A stretch of 64,000 nt of DNA from Chelonoidis abingdonii (lineage: Eukaryota; Chordata; Testudines; Testudinidae): positions 11,258,438 through 11,322,437 of the forward strand of contig NC_133770.1 of assembly GCF_003597395.2 (NCBI RefSeq), in the 5' to 3' direction. Shown piece after piece: positions 53,996 to 63,718 of the stretch. The notes under the pieces were generated by a model. The model had not been told where the DNA came from, ran no database searches, and saw only the letters and a program-made list of their open reading frames with translations. The position numbers were made by a program, and so were the translations under genes. Numbering within the stretch: the stretch's first letter is position 1; the number at the start of each line of letters is the position of its first letter.

Positions 53996-55539
53996 CTGTC
54001 ATAAACCCCTCTCAGATCGTGGCATGAAGGACACATGACTATTGTACTACAGGCAGAGTGAAGACCACTGCCTGGAATGGCAGGTCCAGGGAGACAGGGC
54101 ATTGCCCTACAAAGATGGAATCCAGTGCACTGTGGGCCCAGAACAGACCTGCATTATGGACATGGTAGACCAAGGAACTGTATTTCAGAAACTGTAATTA
54201 CTAAACCAAGGGATCAAACCAGTAAAGTGCTAAGTATCATCAGCCCCTACTGAAATCACCTCCTAAGGGATCTGTACTGGAACCTGGACTCACACAAGTG
54301 TTTCCATTGTAGTTACGTGAGTAAAGGATGCAGGATTTGGCCCTTAGACTTTAAAATGTCTTGCAGCCGGACTCATGGGCCAGACTCTGTCGTGTGCTCT
54401 AGCCCATTTGTTCCAACTCTGGCAGCAAAAAGGGGCCAGATGCTAACTGCACCCGGCCTGTTGAGTATTCCCCTAGTAAGGGGAACATTTCAGTCGCTGT
54501 ACAGACAATCTAGGCAACTCCCACACCATCCCCACTAACTCCTGGGTGATGGGGATGGGATAGAGAATGCTGGGAGCAGGAGAGAGCTTGGCCAGAGTCC
54601 AGATGTGCATTGCCAATTCTCAGCTAGTGTACTGCAGGGATGATGAGCTGAGGTCAGTGGACTGCAGACTGTTGCCAGCTATCATAGGTTACAGCAGCCT
54701 AGACGCTGCTCTAATCTGCTCTAGGACTGAGGCTGGAACATGGCAGAAAATCAGAGAGATATCAGAGTAGGAGAGCATCTGGTCTCATTGCGGTGCATGG
54801 CCGCCCTTCCTTCTCTCCTATCTCCTCCCCTTCATTCTCCTACATCGTTTTTCCCTGTATCATTTTCTCTCCCTCCACGGCTCACTAAAGGAGGATTCTG
54901 GCTCTAGCTCAAAATCTGTGTATGCATCTCCTTTTATTCAGGCATTGCACGTGGGAGGCCAGGACTGCAGGGATGAGGGGGCGGGGTCAGTATTTTGCCT
55001 TATTTTCTTTCTTATGAAAGCCCCTGAAAGACTGAAAACCCTTTAGAGGAAGCAGTGATCATGGAGGGGCTGTAAAATAAACATGAAAAGCTCCATTGTT
55101 TCTCAAGCACTTACAGACACCACAAAGCAGCAGAGGGAAGAAAAACACAACCCAGCGGAGAACAAAACAACAGCAAACACAACCCAGAGGAGGGGGAAGA
55201 TTTGCTGTGCCAAGGCACGAATGCGTCCACAGGCTGGCTCCTTGGTAGGATATTGTTAGCATTAATCTGAAGGCTCCATGGCTACAGCTGCAGTGTGAGC
55301 ATTGTGCACATATTGCAGCTCGCTGCGGGGAGCCCTAAGGACCGGCTGGGGAGCCAACTCCTCTGCAAATCTGGAAGCAGGAGGCAAACACAGTGGGAGG
55401 CAAAGCGAGGGAGGACTGAGCTAATATGAGTGGTCTGGAGCATGCAAAAAGAGCCCATTGACTTCTATGGGATTAATTTATTTGGGGGAAGGATTTAAAG
55501 CATGAGGATGGATTGGAAGGAACAGCTCCATAGAACTCC
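53996..55539. other. Intronic sequence without recognised elements
   Basis: No gene; long frames lack splice context and family resemblance. Confidence 0.5.
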
Positions 55540-55690
55540 CCATTATTTATTTGCATCACGGCAGCCCCAGTCATGGATCAGAACCCCACTGCGCCAGGTG
55601 CTGTATAAACACAGAACAAAGGTATAATGAAATAAACTGCCCCTGTGCCCACTAACTCAGCCCCTGCCTCAAGGACCTTACACTCAGCCC
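55540..55690 (-). repeat. MIR/L2-type tail
   Basis: 'atttatttgcatcacggcag', 'ccccagtcatggatcagaac', 'gccaggtgctgtataaacac'. Confidence 0.7.
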
Positions 55691-56214
55691 CTCCAGGAAG
55701 AGAGATTTCCTTCGATAGAGGATTACTCGTGAAGTAGGTTTTGTTCCATGGCTTTGTTTGGATGGGAAATCAAAGGCTATATCTAGGTTTCTACTCCTCG
55801 CCTCCCTCTCTGTTTATTTACCAGTCAGAACGCATTTCTTCCTTCTCCCATCTGCCTCTGAGATGCACATAGGTGTTCTCTATGCTGCTCAGTTTTCCAA
55901 AGGAAACAAGCTAACAATCCATTTCTCTAGCAGCTGTCATTTTTAATAAGGCTTATTTTTTTAGCTCACTAATGAGAGTGCAGCACATTCTCCCAGCTGA
56001 AGAATAGGTTGGCTGAGGTGGGTGGAAGGAAAAGGAACCAATCAAAGATGAAAATGCACTGCAAATGCCCCTGGCCGCCTCCACCTGCAGGCAGGTATCC
56101 CAAAACGAGGAGTTTCAGAGCAGCGAGAACTGAAATGGGTCCATCTTTTATATGAGGCTCTTGATAACTATGAATGAAAGGCCAGGTTTGGTGATGCTGA
56201 ATATTGCTTTATCC

Positions 56215-56499
56215 CAAGGGTCGGCAACCTTTCAGAAGTGGTGTGCCGAGTCTTCATTTATTCACTCTAATTTAAGGTTTCACGGGCCAGTAATACATTT
56301 TAACCTTTTTAGAAAATCTCTTTCTATAAGTCTATAATATATAACTAAACTATTGTTGTCTGTAAAGTAAATAAGGTTTTTAAAATGTTTAAGAAGCTTC
56401 ATTTAAAATTAAATTAAAATGCGGAGCCCCCCGGACCGGTGACCAGGACCTGAGTAGTGTGAGTGCCACTGAGAATCAGCTCATGTGCCGCCTTCGGCC
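56215..56499 (+). mobile_element. hAT-type element, right end missing
   Basis: Starts caagggtcggcaacctttca, then 'gaagtggtgtgccgagtctt', 'ttttagaaaatctctttcta', 'ggtttttaaaatgtttaaga', 'gcggagccccccggaccggt' and 'catgtgccgccttcggc'. The expected inverted terminus is absent: sequence changes at about 56500. No transposase. Confidence 0.8.
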
Positions 56500-56700
56500 T
56501 TACTGATTGCAGTAGGAATCGTTGTGGAATAAGGGAGTACTCAATACGAATAAATGTGGCAGAGTCTAGTCTGAAATATGTACCACACAAGGCTGAATGA
56601 ATCATATAGGTCTAGATTATGACTTTATAATCTGCCCCAAGTATGGGCTAGCAGGCAGCAGAGCAGAGAATAAACCCATTGACATTGCAAAGGAAGGTGT

Positions 56701-57848
56701 TGTGATGTTGCAGTCTATATGATTTATAAAAGTTTGATAATGAGTGAATAAAATGTAACTGGAATATGCTTCATGCAAAAGGTCTCTTGTAAGATATCAT
56801 TACAAAGCTTATTGTCTCCTGAGTGTGGTCATCTTATTTGTATAAATGTGTCACTCTTGTATCTGAAACTAGAAATATGAAATATAACTCTGAGGGACTA
56901 TTATAATTATGCAAAGTGTGGGCCATTAATGGGGGTTTGGAATCTTGATGGCTCCCATCAACAGGACAATTGACTGGGGCTCTGTTTGCAGGCAAGCCTT
57001 CCTCTGAGTCAGGCTGGAGGAATGAAGGCTTGGGGTCATACAGTGACATGTGATCATGTCACATGAACTGGAATCCATCTTTAACCCAGTGCTTTTCCAG
57101 TGAGGGGCGGTAGAAACCCAGAGGGACAAAGAATTCCTGCCTTATGCAAAAGATATATAAAGGAGTGGTAGAGAACAAAGAGGGAAATGAGCCATCATGA
57201 AGAATCCCCTAGCTACAACCTGAGCTGGAACAAGAGCTGTACCAGGGGAGAGAATTGCGCCCAGGCCTGGAAGGTGTCCAGTCTGAGGAAAAAACTTACT
57301 GAAGCATCTCTGAGGGTGAGATTACATGTATTCAGTTTGATTAGACTTAGATTTGCGTGTTTTATTTTATTTTGCTTGGTGACTTACTTTGTTCTGTCTG
57401 TTACTACTTGGAACCACTTAAATCTTACTTTCGGTATTTAATAAAATCACTTTTTACCTATTAAGTAACTCAGAGTATGTGTTAATACCTGGGTGGGCAA
57501 ACAGCTGTGCATATCTCTCTATCAGTGTTATAGAGGATGAAAATTGATGAGTTTACTCTGCATAAGCTTTATACAGGGTAAAGTGGATTTATTTGGGTGT
57601 AGACCCCATTGGGAGTTGGGCATCTGGGTGTTAAAGACAAGCACACTTCTGTTAGCTGTTTTCAGGTAAACCTGAAGTTTTGGGGCAAGTAATTCAGCCC
57701 CTGGGTCTTTCTTGGAGCAGACGGGAATGTCTGGCTCAGCAAAAGAGGGTACTGAAGTCCCGAGCTGTCAGGGAAAACAGGAGCAGAGGTAGTCTTGGCA
57801 CATCAGTTGGCAGCTCCCAGGGGGGGTTCTGTGATCCAACCCGTCACA
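56701..57848 (+). mobile_element. Complete solo LTR, perfect 5-bp target duplication
   Basis: 1,148 bp from TGTGATG to CGTCACA, flanked by ggtgt at 56696-56700 and 57849-57853. TATA-like 'aaagatatataaaggagtgg' at about 57148-57167 and 'ggtatttaataaaatcactt' (polyadenylation signal) at about 57433-57452 set transcription on the plus strand, with R starting near 57190. A run of 'gacatgtgatcatgtcacat' (57044-57063) is a palindrome that could be a regulatory site. No gag/pol; the partner LTR and interior were lost by recombination. Family (ERV or gypsy) cannot be decided from the LTR alone. Confidence 0.92.
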
Positions 57849-57904
57849 GGTGTGTCTGCAGGGAAGGTAGGCAAACACCGCCCTCCCCCCCAGCATTAAT
57901 CAAG

Positions 57905-58320
57905 CTGGCACAGGTAACCGTGGTGGGCTAGCTACCCAAGAACAAGCCTGCTGGGGATTCTGGGTATGTACTCAGGTTGCTAGCCACCACCAGGGTCCAT
58001 GCCCACCATGCCTTCGGTGCTATTGTTACCTGCACCAGCTAGATTAGAAGCGAGTGCAGATATGCCGAGCATAAGACAATCCTGGCATCATTTGCAGTGG
58101 AGGTCAGGCCTACATGCGGAACTGAGGTGTGAGGCCAAGCTTGTGTAGACATACCCACGATAGCTCTCCTCGAACAAGCATACTAAAAATAGCAGTGTAG
58201 CAAGGGCCACAGGGGTGGTGGCTCAGGCTAGTCACCCAGGGACCCAGGGGGTCCAGGCAGGTATGGACTCATGTGCCAACATTGCTATTTGTAGAGCGCC
58301 AGCCTGAGCCAGGCTAGCAT
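57905..58320. mobile_element. MITE-like composite, source of an inverted copy
   Basis: 'gtggtgggctagctacccaa' and 'aagcttgtgtagacataccc', then 'aacaagcatactaaaaatag' 'cagtgtag' and 'agcctgagccaggctagcat'. Positions 58091-58219 recur inverted and identical at 58966-59094. Confidence 0.65.
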
Positions 58321-58388
58321 AATTGTGACCCCCAGAGTCACAATTCCTCCCCTGGCTCCCAAATGGGGCAGACAGAAGGTGGCAAAGT

Positions 58389-58409
58389 AAGTTACACACA
58401 CACACACAG
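58389..58409 (+). repeat. (CA)n microsatellite
   Basis: About nine acac units. Confidence 0.9.
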
Positions 58410-58864
58410 TTCGTGAAGGAATTTACTCCACACTGGGTGCCAGAGGCCATTCCCACTCACTGCCTTCCTTCTCCCACTGCACTCAGGTTGTTCGGGTGAG
58501 TCGCTCCAGCTCTCCCCATGCCCCCTAATTGGAGTCACAAACTGAGCAAGGGCAATCAGGGGACAACAAGAGATCTCATTCTCCCCAGTGCTGCTGAGGA
58601 CGAGCTGGGGGGATCTCGCCTGTGGTGATTTCCATGAAAGACGCTTAAGGAAGGAGAAAGCGGGGAGCTGGGCCCCGTTGCCAAGGCACTTGTCAGGCAG
58701 AGAGAAAGGCCATGCAGGCAGGGGTTGCTTCCCTCCCATGTCAGGGATGGATTCGCCAGATGCAGAGTCCAAGAGAAGCAGAGTTTGTGGCATTGGCTTC
58801 AGTTGTAACTCTACCTGGGGGCACGGCCTGATATGCTGGTCTGTACGTTCAAGGATCTGAACCT

Positions 58865-59241
58865 GAACTTAGGGGGCTGATCTTGTTTGCATAGGCACAC
58901 CCACTTCGCTTAGCATGAGCCCACGGCAGCCCAAAATGGTCACTTTGACAGCTGTGGGATCCTGAACCACCCCTGTGGCCCTTGCTACACTGCTATTTTT
59001 AGTATGCTTGTTCGAGGAGAGCTATCGTGGGTATGTCTACACAAGCTTGGCCTCACACCTCAGTTCCGCATGTAGGCCTGACCTCCACTGCAAAGGATCT
59101 GAGCCTGGGTGGAATGAGGGAGGCACACAGGGTGTAAAGGGGCACCTTACATGGGCCGAGGCTGGTCTTACATGGGCCGAGGAGTGGCTCACGGGATGGA
59201 TGGAGGAACGGAGTGGCTGGTGGAGCGGAGCCATTCGTGGT
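58865..59241. other. Mosaic of four copied segments in mixed orientation
   Basis: 58865-58962 equals 61270-61367 (direct, 98/98). 58966-59094 equals the reverse complement of 58091-58219 (129/129). 59102-59164 equals the reverse complement of 62106-62168 (62/63). 59181-59241 equals 62007-62067 (direct, 61/61). Between the last two, 59146-59161 is repeated at 59167-59182. Spacers at the joints are 0-7 bp apart from that repeat. The plus-strand frame through this stretch is accidental. Confidence 0.95.
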
Positions 59242-59984
59242 TCAGGATCCAGGAACCAGGGGCAACTGGGTGAAATTCTCTGGCCTGTGCTGGTCAGGAG
59301 GTGAGACCAGCTGATCCACCGGCCCCTAAACTCTCTGAATTCCTGAATCCAAACAACAGCCAATTGGCTCATCATTAATAAAAGGTAACAAGAGTCACAA
59401 TCAGCTGCTGCTATAGCTCTGCAAGGGAGCAAAAGATTCTCCCCCTTGTCCACATTAATGATTCAGAGGCTCATCTGCCACCGAAGGGGCCACCCTCAGA
59501 AACAACTAGAGAAGCCTGTGGGTAAAAGGAAAGGCCTGACCTGTGCACTCTCCCTGGTTCCATCAAACCATTTGATTCATTCGCGAGGTGCTGGACAGCA
59601 TGGTCCAGCCGCTGCTGCGTGAGCCAGTTTGCAAGCCTCTAGTGTGGTTACTTCACATTGTGCTCCTGGCGGATTTCTGCCCACAAAGCCATCTGAACGG
59701 ACCAGGGGAGGAGCACCCCCACTTTAGGGCATACTTCGGTGGCACAGAGTCGACGTAGAGGCTCCTGCATCCTCCCCCTTGCTTCCAGGATGGAAAATAT
59801 GGCCAAGCAGAGGCAGCACAATCAGGATTTCACCATGTTCCCCAGTTTGGCCACTTTTGTGCTGCCTTTACACCCCTCCAGCCCTAATTCCACCACGAGG
59901 AGTTTGGCCGGAGCCCTAGAATTGATGCCCGGCTTCCAGTAATGCTCCACTGGTGACTTGCTTTACAACTTCAGATGAGTCACG
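59242..59984. other. Intronic sequence, mostly unassigned
   Basis: Begins with a CR1/SINE-tail-like 'gaaattctctggcctgtgct' 'ggtcaggagg' at 59272-59301. The rest is not recognised. Confidence 0.45.
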
Positions 59985-60066
59985 GAGGGCCTGACTTTCA
60001 GAGGTGCTGAGCATTCACAGCTCCCACTGAAGTCAATGAGAAGGAGACCGTGCTCAGCACCTCTGC
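59985..60066. repeat. Palindromic repeat (cagaggtgctgagc type)
   Basis: 'tttcagaggtgctgagcatt' faces 'gtgctcagcacctctgca' around 'cccactgaagtcaatgaga'. Confidence 0.8.
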
Positions 60067-60069
60067 ATT

Positions 60070-60240
60070 GCAGGCTCTGCATCTCTCTGGGCCTCAGTTT
60101 TTCTGTCAGTGGCTCTGAGGTAGTGGGAGGATTCTGTCTATCAATCTGGCACTCATCACAGTAGCATATGATTAATGTCTGTAAAGCACTTTTGAGGTCC
60201 TTTGATCAGGTACTCCACCGATGCAAATTATTACTGAAAT
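60070..60240 (+). repeat. MIR 3' half
   Basis: 'tctgggcctcagtttttctg' and 'ctgtaaagcacttttgaggt'. Confidence 0.65.
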
Positions 60241-60245
60241 GAAGA

Positions 60246-60560
60246 CAGGAACATAGGAACTGCCATTCCAGAACATACTGATGCTCCTGTATACAATTTC
60301 CAACAGTGGCTGATGTCAGATGCGCCAAATGAAGGTGTAAAACCCCATAAAGCCTGACCCAGTCAATGCCTATTGAAAAGTCTTTCCAGTGACTTCTATG
60401 GGCTCTGGATCAGTCCCATAAATATACCTCATTGTGCCATCCTGTACTATGGAAGGAAGTATATTCCTGACCTTGGCTGGTCATCAGCATTTGCCCTGAA
60501 GCATGACAGTTAATTGCTCTTATAATGTTTATCCTAGCTAATTTAAATTTAATTGCTAAA
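60246..60560 (-). mobile_element. CR1-related LINE 3' region
   Basis: 'aggaacataggaactgccat', 'caacagtggctgatgtcaga' and 'cttggctggtcatcagcatt'. It ends about 125 bp from the donor of the first PAC1 exon. Confidence 0.65.
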
Positions 60561-60683
60561 TCATATTCTAGTAATCCTTCGGCATCAATATTCTGTGTGT
60601 CACATGGTAGATCACACATGTAATAAGAGGGAAACTGGAAGGCATTCGTTCAACATACATATCCATCCCAGACTGGAACTCAC

Positions 60684-60789
60684 CTGGGGAAGACTCATTC
60701 CGTGGATTGAGGGCACTTGCTCTCTTGATTTTCTCCAGACAGGCCTCCTGCTCCTTTCTGATGATGCAGTCTGAGTGCGTCGCTGCGAC
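60684..60789 (-). CDS. ADCYAP1R1: PAC1 receptor exon: start of mature N-terminal domain
   Basis: Coding exon of the PACAP type 1 receptor, a class B GPCR that binds PACAP/VIP at the cell surface and signals mainly through Gs and Gq. Seen: read on the minus strand it opens after a pyrimidine-rich acceptor (ctgcctttcag) and closes at a consensus donor (ccccag/gtgagt). The 106-bp exon has an open frame from its first base, giving VAATHSDC, then KEQEACLEKI, and ending NESSP plus one extra base. It resembles mammalian PAC1 just after the signal peptide (HSDC..KEQ..CLEKIQ). It carries the first two cysteines of the hormone-receptor domain and a possible N-glycosylation site (NES). The dangling G completes a glycine codon with the first two bases of the next exon at 23091. 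The signal-peptide exon is not seen here and should lie further right. Family assignment is recognition; expression is not tested. Confidence 0.93.
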
Positions 60790-61054
60790 CTGAAAGGCAG
60801 AAAGCAGAACAATTACAAATACATCAGTCTATCTTGAACTCATGGGAAAACCAGTAAATCTTGTGATCATCCTTTTGGGGGGAAAACAGCCCTGTAAGGT
60901 GAAATAAATGCACTGTAAACTCACTGCCCAGTGCAGAAGACCTAAAGCTATACAACAGGATTACAATGGAGATTCATTATTGCAAGGAATATCGCTGGTT
61001 TTATTTTTCCTGCTATCCACTTCTAATACACTGCTTTTATGGAGTCTGAAGCCA
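60790..61054 (-). other. ADCYAP1R1: ADCYAP1R1 intron upstream of the first recognised exon
   Basis: No signal-peptide exon recognised from here to 64000: no minus-strand ATG plus hydrophobic run followed by a donor in the right phase. Confidence 0.6.
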
Positions 61055-61170
61055 TAGGGGAAGGATCATCTAGTGGTTAAATCAGTGAATGGGGACTCAG
61101 AAGCCCTAGGATCAGTTCCTAGTGTTACCATTTACTCTTGTGTAACCTTGAGCATGTCACTAAATCTACC
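61055..61170 (+). repeat. MIR copy
   Basis: 'atctagtggttaaatcagtg', 'tcagaagccctaggatcagt' and 'gtgtaaccttgagcatgtca'. Confidence 0.75.
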
Positions 61171-61269
61171 TCTTTCTTCTAGTTTTCAGCCAGGTAAATA
61201 CTTTTGTAAGCAGAGTCAGGATGAGCTCTACCCTGACATCTGGTGGTGAATTATGGCAAGTGTAGAAAA

Positions 61270-61367
61270 GAACTTAGGGGGCTGATCTTGTTTGCATAGG
61301 CACACCCACTTCGCTTAGCATGAGCCCACGGCAGCCCAAAATGGTCACTTTGACAGCTGTGGGATCC
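61270..61367 (+). repeat. 98-bp segment duplicated at 58865
   Basis: Begins 'gaacttagggggctgatctt' and ends 'gacagctgtgggatcc'; identical to 58865-58962. Element family unknown. Confidence 0.95.
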
Positions 61368-61689
61368 CCAAGTTCTCGGTTATTGAGGTAGGAGGAATAA
61401 AGTGTTGCTACCTTGATTATGTGAATGAAGGGCTATGAGACTGTTTTATGACAGAGGGTCTCATCATCAACTAAGTATCATTCACTAGACAAGGGACATG
61501 GGTTCCAAAACCCAGTGAATTGGGAGAGGCTGGGGATAGATGTGTGTATCTGATGGCCTTTTAAGGCCTGGTACACCAATAGCACCGCCTGCTCTCTCCA
61601 CTTTTGAATAGCAGAGCTAATTTTGATTCCACTAGGAGTCTTGCTAGAGACTGCTGAGCTGAATTCACTTTGGGCCAATGGTGCACCAG

Positions 61690-62604
61690 CACTGGGGCTC
61701 CCCTACCACAAGCTGAAATCACGAAGAGCTGAAACCACTAAAAGAGCTAAAATTACAGAGCTGAGATCACTGAGTGCTGTGTTAACTAGTGGGGGAGCCT
61801 GAAGATCTATCGCTAAGCGACTGGCAGAGCAGAGCAGTTTACAGGACAGTTGGAGTGAAGCAGAGCAGTTTGCAGGGACAGTGGGAGTGATTCATGGGAC
61901 GGCTGGTAGAGTGGAGCAGCTGGCGGAGCGGAGCAGCTTGTGGGATGGTTGGAGCGGCCCACGGAACAGCGAGTGGAGCAGAGTGGAGCAGTTTGTGGGG
62001 GTGTCTGGAGTGGCTCACGGGATGGATGGAGGAACGGAGTGGCTGGTGGAGCGGAGCCATTCGTGGTGAAGGCTGCAGCAGAACGCGATGGAGAGGCGGG
62101 GCAGTCAGCCTCGGCCCATGTAAGGTGCCCCTTTACACCCTGTGTGCCTCCCCCATTCCACCCAGGCTGGGGCGGGGGTTAATACTCTGCAGATAAACCT
62201 TTGAACTCTGTGGCGGCACTGATCAGGGACAGAGATTTTTGGGTTGTTGGACTTGGAGGTGATTGGACTTAAGACCCTAAGGGAAAAAGGACATTGCCAA
62301 AACTTACTTGGTGGGTCTTTTGCTCATGGTTTGTGTTACGAGTCTTGTTTTTTGGTGTTTCCCCAACGTAATGCTGCATTGTTTCCCTCCTTTATTAAAA
62401 GGATTTTGCTACACTCAGGCTCCGTGCTTGCGAGAGGGGAAGTATTGCCTCTTAGAGGCGCCCGGAGGGGGAGTAATATGTAATTGTCCCAGGTCACTGG
62501 GTTGGGGCTCGAGCCAGTTTTGCATTGCGCTATTGAAACGGAACCCCTGGATACTGAACCTGGCCCTTGTTGCTGCCAACTCAGAGGAGCAGAAAGGTTA
62601 CACT
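61690..62604 (+). mobile_element. LTR fragment with internal tandem repeats
   Basis: 61825-62065 is a run of diverged 'gagcagagcagtttgcaggg'-like units of about 25-35 bp. It is followed by 'aaaccttt..aactctgtgg', 'tttccctcctttattaaaag' (polyadenylation-like attaaa at about 62394), 'gcttgcgagaggggaagtat', 'tggggctcgagccagttttg' and an end 'gagcagaaaggttaca'. The 3' half matches a turtle LTR family I recognise. The 5' terminus (TG) is not identified, so it is partial or rearranged. Donor of two pieces in the mosaic at 58865. Confidence 0.7.
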
Positions 62605-62929
62605 TTTGTGGCTGTGGAGCCCATGTTTCCTCCTTTCCTCTCTTCTCCCATGGTTACAAGATGGTTTTACAGCCAAAATGAAACGCAGTCCCAGCTAAAC
62701 TGAGCTGTGTTGATCAAATCTCTCCCGGTACTAGCCACTGTCTTTATATCTCTACAGGAGTCCAGGGTAGGACACACTGCAAAGGAAGAGAGAAAAGGAA
62801 GTCACCTGGGGTTTGTATATCTCGGGTGGTAATGCAGAGTACAGGGGTGTGTTTTCTAAAGTGCATTAACATGTTGGGCATTAATTGGTCCTGTTAGAGG
62901 GCTTTCCCTTCACCTCCTCCTCTGGTTCT

Positions 62930-63400
62930 TGTCACGCAGACAGAAAGCAGAAGACCAGAAGTCCGAAGTGCAGGCAATGCGATGTTTATTGGGGTTAGTT
63001 CTGAGCAAGCGTGTCTATAGCTCTATATGCTGGCAGAGTCTGTTTCCCAGTGTTCCTTTCCCAGTTCTGACGCCGCACAGCCTTGCCTGTTTTCCCCGTT
63101 CCCAGTTCTGATACCACAGAGCCTTGCCTGTGTCCCGATTCCCCCTTCTTAGCTGGGCCAAATATACCTGCAGAGCACGCGGACAGTCCCGTGCCTTTTG
63201 TATCCCATGGGAGGGGTGAGGAGTGAGGCTGTGCTACGGTCAGGGACAGGCATTTCTTTGGTCTTTTAGTGTTTTATATCTTTCCCCCCCCCATCCCTCT
63301 TTGCTCTTCCTGCCTAATTGCTTGACCATGCCTTGAGATGGGATTGAGGCAGTCTTAAAGTGTGCTCATATATATTACATTCCCACCATGCCCTGTAACA
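62930..63400 (-). mobile_element. Solo LTR, minus strand
   Basis: Minus strand starts TGTTACAGGGCATGGTGGGA at 63400 and ends 'gctttctgtctgcgtgaca' at 62930. 'gaactaaccccaataaacat' near 62985-63005 gives an aataaa signal close to the 3' end. No clean flanking duplication; the flanks differ. Confidence 0.75.
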
Positions 63401-63639
63401 CTTTAACTGCTCTATCCCTTATCTCTTCCCATTGTACTCACAAACCATTGGCCAGGCAGAAGCAACACACACAGTGTCTTTGTTCTTTGTTCACACATCT
63501 TACTAAGGATATAAGAGTATCAAAGGTCAACCCCAAAATTCTATCCCAGGCTGACAAACAGGCTTATATGCTAACAGGTCCATGTAGACCCTGCTGGTAT
63601 GAACTAAAAGTTCCCACGTAGGTTTTAACAGTGGTACGT
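63401..63639. other. Unassigned intronic sequence
   Basis: May be more of the retroelement at 62930-63400 (ctttgttctttgttcacaca); nothing certain. Confidence 0.35.
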
Positions 63640-63718
63640 GACCGAGAGGTGACTTGCCAAGGTCACTCAGCACACCAGGGACAAAGCTGAGCAGAGAACC
63701 CAGGTCTCTTTTTCTTTT
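63640..63718 (-). repeat. MIR fragment
   Basis: 'gaggtgacttgccaaggtca' and 'gcagagaacccaggtctctt' are the reverse-complement MIR core. Confidence 0.75.

Larger units (their letters stand above)
23092..60683 (-). other. ADCYAP1R1: ADCYAP1R1 long intron (about 37.6 kb)
   Basis: Lies between the first mature N-terminal exon and the NITCW exon, splitting a glycine codon. Contains nested CR1, LTR, hAT-type and MITE insertions listed separately. No opposite-strand gene is supported. Confidence 0.85.

Noticed and set aside
58975..59304. 109-residue plus-strand frame and 138-residue minus-strand frame
   Set aside because: They span the copied mosaic; the frames are built across rearrangement joints and are not exons.
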